64,000 nucleotides of DNA from Prinsepia uniflora (taxonomy: Eukaryota > Streptophyta > Magnoliopsida > Rosales > Rosaceae): NCBI GenBank assembly GCA_032719365.1, contig CM064866.1:9653781-9717780 (forward strand), written 5' to 3'. The stretch's first letter is position 1; every line of letters begins with the position of its first letter. The position numbers and the translations under genes are program-made. Shown here piece by piece: positions 45,650 to 57,480 of the stretch. The notes under the pieces were generated by a model. That model was not told the DNA's origin, ran no database searches, and saw only the letters and a list, made by a program, of their open reading frames with translations.

Positions 45650-45965
45650 ACATGGCACCCTGTCAGACCTATCAGTGACGTGGACCACTCTTCAGCCGAC
45701 ACGTGTCACATGTCAGTGCACAGTCAACACTGACATGTCAGTGACGTGGCCCAATCAGGGACTGCCTCGTGTCACTGACATGTCAGTGACGTGCTGACAC
45801 GTGGCACATGTCAGATCTGACACGTCAGTGAGGTGGACCAATCGTGTGTTGACACGTGGCACCTGTCAGAGTCTGACATGTCAGACCTGACAGGTGTAAG
45901 ATGACGTCAGCAGTGACGTCAACGATGACGTCAGCAGTGACGTCAGCGATGACGTCAGCAGGAAC
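45650..45965 (+). promoter_or_regulatory. cluster of ACGT-core (bZIP-type) sites in LTR B1
   Basis: Five TGACGTCA-like palindromes follow one another at 45901-45960 in the form ATGACGTCAGC / GTGACGTCAAC. Upstream are several GACACGTGGCAC and GACACGTGTCAC words interspersed with ACATGTCAG. Such ACGT-core sites are the type bound by plant bZIP factors (TGA, ABF/AREB). Binding is inferred from sequence only. Confidence 0.6.
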
Positions 45966-46627
45966 TGTTCCTGCGTTGACCAGAACGTTGACCGCGCATG
46001 TGGGCGCGTGTGAACAGTATTTTTGGTGGGACCACCACCATTCTTTAGGTTTCGACGATCCGGATCCAATGGCGGTGGTTTCGGGTCGATCGGAGATCAT
46101 TAAGTTGGTCAAAATGAGGTTTATTGACTCGGAAAGCGCGTTCAGGCGGCTTTTCCGGGCCGGTTTCAGTCTAGGGTTTCATGGTTGAATGTTAGGGATT
46201 TATATTGACCTTTACGTATACTTTGGACATGACAGGGAATGTACAATTGTACCAGGTCGAGGGTATACGTTCGGTTTTCAGCAGGATTGTACTGTGAGTG
46301 GGCCCGATTTCATTAAACCCTTGCATGCTTAAATGTTTTCTGATTTACTTATATTCACATGCTGGAATCAAGAAACAGTTTTGATGATATTGAAATTATG
46401 ATTATGGCACGTTCCACGATATTTGGGTTTGAGACCCGTTTTGATGAAACTTAAGGATTGGTTTGGATTTTATCTATGTATATATATGTTTTGCATGTGG
46501 ATATCAATAAAATGAATTTGGTACTGCACTGTATAGATCCACTCTTATGATACTGTCTCCTCCGGATGTGGTACCCGGAGTGGTCACGGCGCATTGCCTG
46601 CGAGGGGTCATTCTACGGAGGAACCGG

Positions 46628-49600
46628 TGACAGGACCCACCCCGATTATCGCCTCGATAATCGGAATGCATCCTGCTCCCGTCTGACAATCGAAACCAAA
46701 AGACTGGAAAAATAAATAATAATACATCACACCCATTGTCAGACCAGGGAGATTAAACAGATACAACGGACTGGACGTCAAGTCCACAGTTTCACAGAGC
46801 AATATATTACAAAACAGGTTAAAGAAACATATCCTACTCTGTGAACTAACTATTCCGCAACGGAAAACTTTATGCCTCCGCCTCTGCCTCGGCGCTTGCC
46901 CCCGCACTTGTACCACGACCTGGAGGGAATTTAAAACAACAAAGTGTGAGTGGACCGAAACATAAGTTTTACAGGAAAAACAGTTTTTCCGAAATCGGGT
47001 TCGCCCTCCAGTTTTGTAACACGCATGCATAACCAAATTTCAAAATTTGCATATTAGACTTTTGAAACACTTTTTCCGAAACCCATGAAAAACGTTACAA
47101 AGGATCGTCATAACTCATGTAAAACCATTTAATAATGCCAGATTCCAGAAACCGTCATTTTGAAACGTTAAATGCACAAATCAAGTAAAACGTGAATCAA
47201 AAACCACAATTATGCCGTTGGATCCATTCGAGTCTTTAAACGCAATATTAGGCCTTCCCGGGATATCAACGAGTCTTTGAACTCAAAACATGATTAGTAG
47301 GCCTCGGGGGTATCACAATAATCGAGTCTTTAAACTCACGAGTCTTTAAACTCAAATTCCGGGCCCGCCCCCGTCATCAACATACCGGGTCTTTAAACCC
47401 AAAACCAGATCCAACCATTAACCGGGTCTTTAAACCCAAAACCATTTTTAAACACAATAAACCAAGATTCATCACAAACCGTTTTCCAACATCATTCCAA
47501 AAACATATCATATCATAATAGGACTTATGTCCGAATTCACATGCAATTTCCAACACATGCAATTTCCGAAAATTACTTCACAATATGATCAAACATCATA
47601 AATCCGAAACATGCATATTCATATCCAGGTACTTCATCAAAATCACCACGCATGCATAAGCGAAAACCATAACCTCGAAATGCGTGAAATACGATAAATA
47701 TCTCGAAAAACGTGAAAACACGTAAAACCGATATATCATATCACCATCATAAAATCATATGTAAAACCATGAGATAAATAAGCAAAATAGTCATGCATGC
47801 CCAATTTAGAAATCAAAAAGTCCACTCACAGTCTTAGGACGCGTCAATCGCATCCCACGCACTCCTCCGTAGCTTCGGAAGTGTCCGGGCCTGTAAAAAC
47901 GTACAAGAAGGGTTACAAACATCCTCAAATAGCTCGTATGATTTTTCCCTAATTTCCCGGATTTTTCGGCGAAATAAACCTTAAGGACTTAATCTTCCGG
48001 ACTCCCGAAATTATCCCGAACGACTCCCGAACAACTCGAATCCTAAAGGTAAAATGCTAATTAGACTAAAAGGATTAATTCTCATGTTGACCGTGATCAG
48101 AGTTGACGTCACACGCGCCGTCACGCGCCGCCCAAAGTGGCTGCGCGTGAAGGCCACGCGCCAAGCTACAGTATCTTCGTCCTTACCCGAATCGACTGAT
48201 AAACGGGTCTGTTACCCGCGACCCAACCCGACCAGTTCAAGCTCAATTCTCAATCAATTCCTCCCATTTTCAATCCTATTATCTTCTCTAACCCATTAAT
48301 TTCAGGTTTGTGTTGATGACTAACCTCGACTAACACCAGAACGACCCAACTCAAGCTCAAACAGTCGATCAAGTCGACGTCTGGAACTCACCCTTCATGA
48401 TTCCATTTCCAAATTAATTTCACCAGTAGCTTAAGGGGACTTATACGAACACAATGGTACAATAAATTGGACTCGCCGTTACCTGGAAGTCGTCGACCTC
48501 AAGCTCGAAAATACTCAGAACCAGGGAGCTCCGTTCTTGGCCAATTCGTGAGTGTCGTCCTTCGAATTCGACGTGGTTGGTTTCCTCTTGCTCCCAGAAG
48601 ACTAGAATGGCCCTTGGTTTCGATCAACAAGCCTCAGAAATCGAATTCAATTTTTTCCCTCCAACTGGTTCTTCTCTGAACTGGTACCTGGGCTCCTAAG
48701 CAATCCTTGCTCAATTTGCTTGATCTTGTGCACGGTTATGCTTCTGCTGCTCCCAGAAAACTCTCAGTGTGTCTAGTTTGGTCCCTAAACCAGTAGAAAC
48801 TGAACTCTGAGATTTCCCCCCAAAAACCCGAAACTGATTTCTCACTGTTTCTCTCAATCTCTCTCAGTCTCTCCTCAGCAGCATGGACCCAAATGAGCTC
48901 CCAGACTCAAAGGCGACCAGGTAATCGATCAAAGCAGCCAGCAACCCGTGGGAAACCGTCTGAGGTTTTCTGAAAATGTCTCCCACGCACACAGAAACCG
49001 TGGCCAATTCGAGCTCTCCCGTGCCCTGCACTCTGTTCAGCCGTGCACCTGAGCCACTCCACCCTGCTTCCACTACCTCAAACAACTTAAACAATGCCCT
49101 GAGCCTTCCACTAAGCCTTAAACAATTGAACGCACAAGACACCACGGCCGCTGCTCTGTTTTCCAAGGTGGTGAACAGTACCCCGTGCGAAAATTACCAA
49201 AATGCCCCCAGGGCAAAAATTACCAAAATGCCCTCCAACTTCCGTGACCCGTAACTCGGCCATCCGATGTCCGTTTCAAGCGTACCGCCTGTCGTTGTAC
49301 TCAGGGCGTCGAGACGAACATAACGGTTTTCGAGTCAAATGAATGTCAATTGTCAAACAAAAAGTCAACTTTTTCCCTTAATAACGTCCAATTACGAAAA
49401 TGCCCCTGAACTTCCGAACATCATAACTTTCACCCTGTTCGTCCGAATCGAACGTGCCACCTGTCTATGAACTCGTGACGTCCCGAACTACGTCACGGTG
49501 ATCGCTCAACGTCCGTTCGACCTCCCAATAAAAAAGTCAACAAATTGACCACACAAGTCACAGGGGTAAAAACGTCATTTTATTCAATATTTTATAATAT

Positions 49601-49629
49601 TACATTTCCAGAACGTCCGGGGCGTTACA
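46628..49629 (-). mobile_element. inverted solo LTR H
   Basis: On the minus strand it starts TGTAACGCCCCGGACGTTCT and ends GGGGTGGGTCCTGTCA. Perfect target duplications ACCGG at 46623-46627 and 49630-49634 lie inside LTR B1. Length 3002 bp. It carries the E-type minisatellite GAGTCTTTAAACTC (47232-47440), decamers at 46946-46955 and 47820-47829, and a CGCG hairpin 48143-48161. It has no interior. Confidence 0.9.
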
Positions 49630-50846
49630 ACCGGACCGTAAAATGACTCAGGAGTAGGATTGCTATAATTTGACGTCAGGGACGTCGAGCGTCTAGGACG
49701 CTAGGCATTTGACATGCCATACCCGGACAGGGTTCGGGGATTTGATTCTGGATTGAGACCCCGAGTGGCACGCGTAGCCTTGAGACTGTGACCTTATTGG
49801 ACGTCAGGGACGTCAGACATCTGGGATGTCGGGATCGGAGCGTATAGTGCAGTAGCTAAATTATGTTATGATTTTATTACATGCCTTATGGTTCATATTA
49901 TATGATTTATGGTTTTAAATTCTGATGCATGCATGTTTGGAAAACGGAAGGGTAAATTATATGTTTTACTTATTAAATAGTTTTATAAACTTGAGTTTCG
50001 GCCCACTCACCCTTATTGTTTTGGTAACCCCTTCAGGCAGTGCTACTGAGGTAGAGGAGGATCCTGAGGCTGAGGCATAGATCTACTTCTGCGTACCTGA
50101 ACCCCTGTTGGGTGGTTTACCCGCAGGTTTATTTTAGAGTCGTGCTCGCAATTTGTAATTTTGGATTTCATCCCTTGTCTGACATCTGTTTATTTCGGAT
50201 TTGATGTAAAACTTTAATTTGGTTATTTATGCATTTGAACGTTAAGGTTAAAATTGGAACGTTATTTTGGGTGTCAGACGGGAGCAGGGCACGTCCCCAT
50301 GTGGTCCCAGGGAGGATCGGGGCGGGTCCTGTCACCCGGTACTATTGCTGGATCATGTTGATGACGGGGGAGGGCCCTTGTTTGTGGATATGTTGGGCAA
50401 TGGGCCGATTTATATGGCTTGATGGATTTTTGGGTTATGTTCTGTACTTGGATTTTGGTTTATGGTTTCGGGCTAAGGCCTGAGGTTTGAGAAAATGAAA
50501 TGATTTTGGTTTTCATACACGGTTTTCTTACATTGGAAATGAAATGGATAATGAAATGATTTTCGAATGCATGCATTGGTTTTACGTGGAGGGTAGAAAT
50601 GTCTTTCTGTAACATGTTTATAACTGATTTATTTTTGTCCACTCACACTTTTTATGTTTTTATTAACCCTCCAGGTCGTGGTGCGACAATCGAGGCTATT
50701 CGGGAGGTGGAGGCATGAGTGGGCACATGCACGATTATCCCTGGTTTGACAAGTACTGAGGGCAATTAAGGGAACTTCAGTTGACTTGTGAGACGGGAGC
50801 AGGGCCGGGCACAGTTATCAATGTTCCTCAGGGGACGGTCCTATCA

Positions 50847-53800
50847 ACTTGGTATTAGAGCACTAGGTTGTTGATTCTGTTGCCACATCATGCCTCCGAA
50901 ACGTAAGCCTCGTGTGCGACCTAGTAGTGAGACGGGTAGACGAGGGTGTACGAGACCTCGTGATAGATCTCGGATGAGATTGACCCTGGTTTGAGGGTCA
51001 TATGTTAATCAGTGTACACCGTGAACTACTGTCTGTTAGACATAGAATTGTGTAGGTCCCAGGGACGGATGAGCCCAGTGTTTAGAAAGGTTGCACATTT
51101 GCGCAAGTTACACTCGTGATGAGATTATTATCAGTGGATTCCTTAAGTGGAATGTGTGTCTTGGGCCCATAGGTCGTATAAGATGTGATTTACCATCGGT
51201 ATTTGCTCGGTGACTGGGTATGTCAGTGATGGATGGCTGATTGGTATGAGATTGGACTCAAGAAGAGTCGAGACATGGATATGGGACTTGAAATGAGTCA
51301 GGATATTGGTTAGGACTTGAGATAAGTCATGGTAATGGATCAAGGCTCAAGAGGAGCCAGAAAAGTTGATTGAGGAATGTTTGGCACTTAGGATGCCAAG
51401 GACTGGTATAAGGTTAGATATTGATGAGTTAGGAAATTATGGATTGGTCTTGTTTAACCTTGTTTACTGGACTTATGGGTCACGTCAATTTCATTTAGTG
51501 ACTGAGGTTCGGGCGGAGACCTGAGATAGACATGGATTTGGACTTAGGAGATAGTTCAGTTCAATGGGACGCCAGTTGGGTCCACTGGGAGGCAAAGTGA
51601 TAAGGGTAGTTATGCAGTAATAGTTATGACGGTGAGTCGTCTGGTCACATCATAAAGAAATGGTTATATAGATTGATTGATACAGTGAGATGTCACTGTT
51701 GGGGTGCAATGGAGCATGGATTGGCTCCTGCATTTACTGTTGATATGACAGACGAGGGAAGAGTTGGTGCGGCCCATGGTGGACCGTAGGGGGGTGGTCA
51801 GTTGGGACCACATGCCCGGGGATTTGCAATTCCTTCGTAGGAAGCCTGAGTAGCCCTGGAGTGATGACCTGGATACCTATTACTTGTGGGCATGAATATG
51901 TATTTGGTAGGTCCCGGGCTATCCACACTTTCATGTCTTGAGATTATACATTGGACGGATATGGTGATGTTTGTGATTGGTTATGGTATGGAAGTCGGTG
52001 ACCCAACTGAAGTTCCAGATGTGATAACTTTGACGATATTAATGTGGTAACCTTGGTAATTATCTATTGTGAAATTGGTGATACATAAGGAGGGTAGACT
52101 TATCGATGTTAGGTTACCCAGGATGACTGGTGTTATTCGCCTAGTGGCTGGCTTAGATTTGAATGATTTGGATGTAATCCTTGGAATGGATTGGTTGAAG
52201 AGTCTTGATACATCTATCGAGTATGTCGATTAGAGAGTGAGATGTGGAGTCCAGGAGGACCAGAGGTTATGTGTCGGAGAGACTTAAGAATGCTACCCTC
52301 TAGAATGATCTTGATCCTCACAATCGATGGACTTTTGGTAAGAAGTAAGTAAATTTTGATGGTCATATATGTGGTGTATGTGCTTCGTGTATGAGATGCC
52401 TAGTGAGGGTTGAGGATGCACAGATTTCTTAACATATTTCTGGAGGTTTTACCAGGATGAGAGATTGAGTTTATGATGGTCTGAGTTTACATATTGATTA
52501 TAGACAATGTAATAAGGTAACGGTATGGGATAAGTATCTTGTATCACGAGTTAATGATTTGTGGTTCTGTGGGAAGGTTGTGATTATTGACCCTGTTGAG
52601 AGAGGCCAACATGGTGACGATTTTTGGTTATGAGTTAAAGAGAAAAAGATGATGTCCGAATTTGATGTGGATAAGGTTAGTTGATACCCTTGGATGGCCA
52701 AATGGACTAACTATACTTGTGAACTGATGAGTCAGGTATTCTGACCACCTTGGGATGGTGTATGGTACCATTTACGGATTGGGTATGTAATATACGGAGC
52801 AGATGTATTGAATGCCCTCAGAGGGAAAAATATATAGTTGCATAAGTGTTAGGTTTGATAAACCAGAGTAGGTTTGGGGAACATGAGTTGTTTTGAGAGT
52901 TGATGGATACCACAGAGGATTGTAGAGGGGTTGTTTACCATGTTTTTCCAGTTGTGGTGACTGACCCAGAAGGAGGTCAGGGGTATTGGAAATGAGAACT
53001 AAGGTAGAATGGTTACAAGTGGAGAAATAGTGACTTATGTTCGATGTTGATCCTTTCTGTGTGTATAATGAGATGTTACTACGAGATTTGGGACTCGGTG
53101 AGGTGTGTGTCGATGCTAGTTGAACCCTCAGAAGTTTTATTTTCCTTGCATGAATCGGGATCGACCTAGGTGGTCGAGTATGCAAAGGTCATATACCTTT
53201 GGGAAGGAATGTATGAGCTTTGTATCGACCATCAGGATTGGTAATGATTGATAAAAGGAAAGGCTTGATGTGTGATAAGGTGATGGTCAGGATACATTGA
53301 GATTACGACCATTATCGAATAAGGTAGTATTTGGGAAAGAAGTGTCATGTTTGATGATGTGAAGTATTGGAATCCAACTACAGGACTATACTTGGTGTAT
53401 GATGGAGTCAAAGTTGAGAAAGGGATATGATTTGCCATATAGTATGAATGATTGTACTGAGTGCTTATTGGCGGGAGGTAGATATCAGTGAGGCCTGTGA
53501 TGATAAACATAATAGAAGGAAAAGTTAAATTCGTTATATATAGTGACCATGGGAAAAAGGGTATGGTGTGATTAACCTAGCGAGGGGAATGAGTTCCCGA
53601 GTTATTGGACCATATGAGCTTATTGGCCTGGTGGCCTGATGACGTATGTGTGGGAATTTAGTCAGTGTATCATGTCACGAATGGATGACATGTGAGCGAG
53701 AAGATATTCTTATGTATCCTGGATTGTGTGGACTCGAGCGTGAGCTAGGCTACATATTCCGAATAAGTATATGGTATGACTGCCCATGGGGTAGGGGTTT

Positions 53801-53966
53801 ACAGAAGGATTGAGACTGGTTGTATGATTTCTATAAGTTGGGTATGACTTATATCCGGTTGAGGTTGATTATGTTTCGAGTTCACCTAAGACACGTTTCC
53901 TCGGGAAAAATATCATGGCACCTACTGATTTGAATTTCGAGGAAGAAATTCTTTAAGGGGGTAAGT
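50847..53966 (+). pseudogene. interior of element D: decayed gag and pol of gypsy type
   Basis: ATG at 50891 opens MPPKRKPRVRPSSETGRRG, a gypsy-like gag start that stops after about 40 codons. Around 52120-52232 the plus strand reads TGVIRLVAGLDLNDLDVILG and MDWLKSLDTSIEYVD, the end of a gypsy aspartic protease (DVILGMDWL). Further pol is too decayed to read by eye. The 3' end has TTTCGAGGAAGAAATTCTTT and a purine tract AAGGGGGTAAG just before the 3' LTR, the usual gypsy arrangement. Confidence 0.7.
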
Positions 53967-56603
53967 TGTAACAACCCGGACATTTGAAAAAGGAAAATTT
54001 GGAAAATTTGAAGAAAATGATGATTTTGCCCATGAAATCGGGTGAATGGTTGACTTTTGCTTCGAGCGGTCAAACGGACTTTGGCCGATGATTGTGACGT
54101 AGTTTGGGACGTCACGAGTTCATAGACAGGTGGCACGTTCGATTCCAACATTCGAGGAGAAAGTTATGATGTTCGGAAGTTCAAGGGTAATTCGGTAATT
54201 TGGTTAAAGGGGCAATTTGTTGACTTTCCAAATGACACGGATTTTTCACATTATGTGAAGACCGTTGGGAAGGTCTCAAGATGCTAAATTCGTAGACAAG
54301 CGGCGTGCGTCAATCGGAGTTCGGATGGAAAAGTTACGCCTTCCGAAATGCTAAGGGAATTTTAGTAATTAACCATGAAAGGGCATTTTGGTCAATTGTG
54401 TCCTAAGGGGCAAATTTGTCCTTTTGCTAATATTGATGAGTCGATTACCTAGTGACTCATTTAGTGCACTTAGGGACATCTGTCACTCTTAAGGAATTGA
54501 TTAATGTTAATGTTGGCGGTGAACGGTTGAAAGAATTCCAAAACGGAAGTTGGATTGTGCAACATTGAGACAGAAACAGAGGAAGCTATCCAAGGCAATC
54601 ATGAATCTCCTGAACTGAAACCGTGAGACTTAGAATAGAAGTGAGGGTGGAATTGTGAGGAAATAGAACAAGGAAAGAGAGAAGATGATGGGAACCAAAG
54701 AAGTAAACCCGAAAGCCCAAACCCGTGAAGTTCAAATATTTCAAAAATTTGAATTCTAACTTAGAGGCCATGATGATGCAAATTAAGGTTCCATTGAGTT
54801 TTCTGGGATCAATTCAAGTCGATCCAGTGCAAGAACGAAGAGAATTGATGCTGTTTTGGCTTCGAACGGACTTGGTGACAAAGAAGAAAATCGAAGCTTG
54901 AGTCGTGAATTTGGAGGAGTTAGACGATGCAACTTGCTCCTTTTAATGTAACGAACATTTTGGCACTAGTTTCGAGGAAATCGGATATCGTTTCGATAGT
55001 GTTCATTGTATCTGAAGTTTTCGTATACATTTAAAATACGTATTTAAATCCCAAAAAAATTGGGGAAAATTATATGAGATATATTGAAGTGTTAGTGACT
55101 CTAGATTATGATTTTTGACAAGAATTATGACTTCGGAATTTACGGAAAAACGTGCAGTTCGGAAGCGAGCCGTTTGGTCGGTGTGTGAGTGGACTTTGTT
55201 TTCTAAAATTTAATGCATGCATAATTGTTTTCTATGCTTTCTATTGATGATTTCTATGGTTATGATTATGGTTTATGATAATTACGATTTTTCGTATTTA
55301 TACGTATTTCGATAGGCAGTACGTAATTGCACATATTTCGAGACTATGGTTTCTCCTATGCTTTGATAATGGTTTAACGAACGATTTTATATGATTTGTG
55401 TGTATCATGTTTTGATGATGTTTTGATTATGATTGAGGAATGATTTACGATTTTGGCATGTATTTCGAGGTTATTACGGATTTGCACGTTTTACGAGATT
55501 TCGAGTATGTTGATGATTTGACCATGGTTTTGATGATTTGAATTTGGAATTTGAAATATGATTTGATTTCAAAGATTTAAAACGGATTTGGAAATGGTGA
55601 TTTCGAGCTTGATGCCCAGTTCATAAAAGTGGTTTTGATGAAAGAGATTTCAGATTTTCGAAAACTTGAAAGTGGATTTCCGGATTTGGATTCGGAATGG
55701 TTATTCCGGATGCTAGCTTAAGGAATGATGGTTCCGAATTCGGATTTGGGAATGGATGATGGATATGATTTGGGATTTGAATGTGAAATTCGGACATGGG
55801 TTCCATTTTGATTAAATGTGATGTCGGATTTGGTTTTGGAAAGTGGATTACGATGGATTTTGCACTTGTGGTGAATTACACATGGTTTTGGGTTTAAAGA
55901 CCCGGTACTATTGCTGGATCATGTTGATGACGGGGGAGGGCCCTTGATTGATATGTTTTGAATTTAAAGACAAAGTTATTGTGATATCCGCCGAGGCCTA
56001 TTGATTGTGTTGAGTTTAAAGACTCGTTGATATCCCGGGAAGGTCTGATTATGCGCATGATTTTGAGTTTAAAGACTCGGGCGCACTTGAAATCCAGCAG
56101 ATTGATTGACTTGTGATTTACCGTGGATTTCCGATGTTTGGGGATATGTTGGGTAATGGCCCGGTTTATATGGCTTGATGGATTTTTGGGTTATGTTCTG
56201 TACTTGGATTTTGGTCTATGGTTTCGGGCTAAGGCCCGAGGTTTGAGAAAATGAAATGATTTTGGTTTTCATACACGGTTTTCTTACATTGGAAATGAAA
56301 TGGATTATGAAATGATTTTCAAATGCATGCATTGGTTTTACGTGGAGGGTAGAAATGTCTTTCTGTAACATGTTTTATAACTGATTTATTTTTGTCCACT
56401 CACACCTTTTGTGTTTTTATTGACCCTCCAGGTCGTGGTGCGACGATCGAGGCTATTCGGGAGGTAAAGGCATGAGTGGGCACAGACACGATTATCCCTG
56501 GTTTGACAAGTACTGAGGGCAATTAAGGGAACTTCAGTTGACTTGTGAGACGGGAACAGGACCGGGCACAGTTATCAATGTTCCTCAGGGGACGGTCCTG
56601 TCA
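53967..56603 (+). repeat. 3' LTR of element D
   Basis: It starts TGTAACAACCCGGACATTTG and ends GGGGACGGTCCTGTCA (about 2.64 kb). It lacks about 400 bp that lie at 43053-43465 in the 5' LTR, including the CGCG hairpin. It contains a complete text between GGGCCCTTGATTG and GGGGATATGTTGGG that is missing from the 5' LTR, with three GAGTTTAAAGACTCG units (about 56010-56080). Confidence 0.87.
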
Positions 56604-57173
56604 ACTAGATTGCGGAAAGGTGAGAGTAAGGATGAGAGCAGTTCCAAACCTACTTGTAAGGTTTGCAACAAGCAACATTTTGGTAATTGTTGGTTTAAAA
56701 CTAGAAAATGTTTTAAATGTAGTAAAATGGGACACTATGCCGGCGATTGCAGTGTCAAGGAAAATGTTGATATTGCATAACAAACAAAGGAATATGGGAT
56801 TCTATTTTATGTAAGTCATTCAGTGACTACCTCAAAGAATGCAGAAACATGGCATTTGGATAGTGGTTGTAGCAACCACATAACTTCAAATGAGTTATTG
56901 TGGATCAACTTAGATAGAACTCTTAAGTGTAGAGTGAAGATGGGAACTGGCGAGTTAGATGAAGTTAGTGGCAAAGGAAATATGGTTATTAAAACTCAGA
57001 ATGGTGACAAATTGATCAGAGAAGTGATGTTAGTACTAGGATTGGACGAAAATCTGCTGAGTGTACATAAAATGGTCAAGCACGGGTACAACCCGGTGTT
57101 TGAAGGCAGGAAGGCTACTATCTATGATGGCAGGAAGTGTAACTCTTTTGGTGTAACATACCTTATCACAAAG
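56604..57173 (+). pseudogene. copia gag zinc knuckle, protease and pre-integrase
   Basis: It continues the copia gag after element D: RLRKGESKDESSSKPTCKVC, then a CCHC knuckle CFKCSKMGHYAGDCSVKENV and a stop at 56780. From 56823 it reads ETWHLDSGCSNHITSNELLW, with the DSG of the protease, and then VKMGTGELDEVSGKGNMVIK and VMLVLGLDENLLSVHKMVKH. This is the usual protease to pre-integrase order of copia pol. It ends abruptly at an inverted LTR. Confidence 0.88.
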
Positions 57174-57480
57174 TGTCAGGACCCGTCCTCAATCCCTCAG
57201 GGATTAACGAGGATCGCCCCTGATCGCGTCTGACATGGAGTGTCAGACAAGGGGAATTTCCAACCTTTGCCCTCCCAGACTATTAGAGTAAGCTAGGATC
57301 CGGAGGAGGTATGTGATATCTCATTCTCTACTACAGTCCGTATCGTATCCAACCTGAAGGGTATTAAAAACAGAAAGACTGTGAGTGGACAAAAAGTAAT
57401 AAGTTCGTAAATACATTTTATAAAGGTCTTTATACCCTTCACTAAAAAGCATGCATGCATAGTAAAACTATTTATCTAAT
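57174..57480 (-). mobile_element. inverted LTR fragment (A/F-like), cut by family-A element
   Basis: The plus strand starts TGTCAGGACCCGTCCTCAAT, and its text is the reverse complement of an LTR 3' end: GTCTGACATGGAGTGTCAGAC, the terminal stem, and then GTGAGTGGAC at about 57381. The fragment ends where TGTAACGACCCGTCCC starts at 57481. The remaining part of this LTR should lie after the end of the family-A element, outside the window. Confidence 0.78.

Larger units (their letters stand above)
44466..50334 (+). mobile_element. solo LTR B1, split by inverted LTR H
   Basis: It starts TGTAACACCCCGGAAATTCG and ends GGCGGGTCCTGTCA, with perfect target duplications CCCGG at 44461-44465 and 50335-50339. 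Without H it is about 2.86 kb. It carries palindrome 44928-44953, the TGACGTCA array (45900-45965), ACACGTG-type sites (45670-45890) and microhairpin runs at 49672-49720 and 49800-49830. It has no interior, so it is a solo LTR. The second copy is B2 (58841-61522). Confidence 0.9.
42096..50846 (+). repeat. 5' LTR of element D, interrupted by solo LTR B1
   Basis: It starts TGTAACGACCCGGACATTCC and ends GGGGACGGTCCTATCA. Without B1 it is about 2.88 kb. It carries the arms ATGAGTCA/TGACTCAT (about 42564-42590), half of the CGCG hairpin (43393-43405), and decamers at 43716-43725 and 50637-50646. The DNA after B1 (50340) resumes CGGTACTATTGCTGGATCA, which is continuous in the 3' LTR at 55909. It lacks about 200 bp present at 55953-56140 in the 3' copy. 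Confidence 0.85.
42096..56603 (+). mobile_element. gypsy-like LTR retrotransposon D, inserted in copia gag
   Basis: 5' LTR 42096-50846 (including the solo LTR inserted in it), interior 50847-53966, 3' LTR 53967-56603. Flanks are TCTAG (42091-42095) and ACTAG (56604-56608), a target duplication with one mismatch. The copia frame is continuous if one copy is kept. The interior has primer-binding text TGGTATTAGAGC at 50850, a gag-like start and a decayed aspartic protease region. The LTRs are diverged and carry large reciprocal deletions, so D is older than element A. Confidence 0.87.
40664..57173 (+). mobile_element. Ty1/copia element, plus strand, interrupted by gypsy-like element D and truncated
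   Basis: A 5' LTR (40664-41262) starts TGTTGGAGTATAAG and ends GTCTGAGAACCA. Primer-binding text TGGTATCAGAGC follows at 41266. Gag begins at 41357 and is interrupted at 42095 by element D; it resumes at 56604 in the same frame. The last recognisable part is the protease and pre-integrase text that ends at 57173, where an inverted LTR begins. The rest of pol and the 3' LTR are not in the window. Confidence 0.88.

Noticed and set aside
48864..49254. Overlapping ORFs of 92-100 codons in LTR H
   Set aside because: They occur in the 5' part of a solo LTR, with no family resemblance and low-complexity Ser/Pro content.
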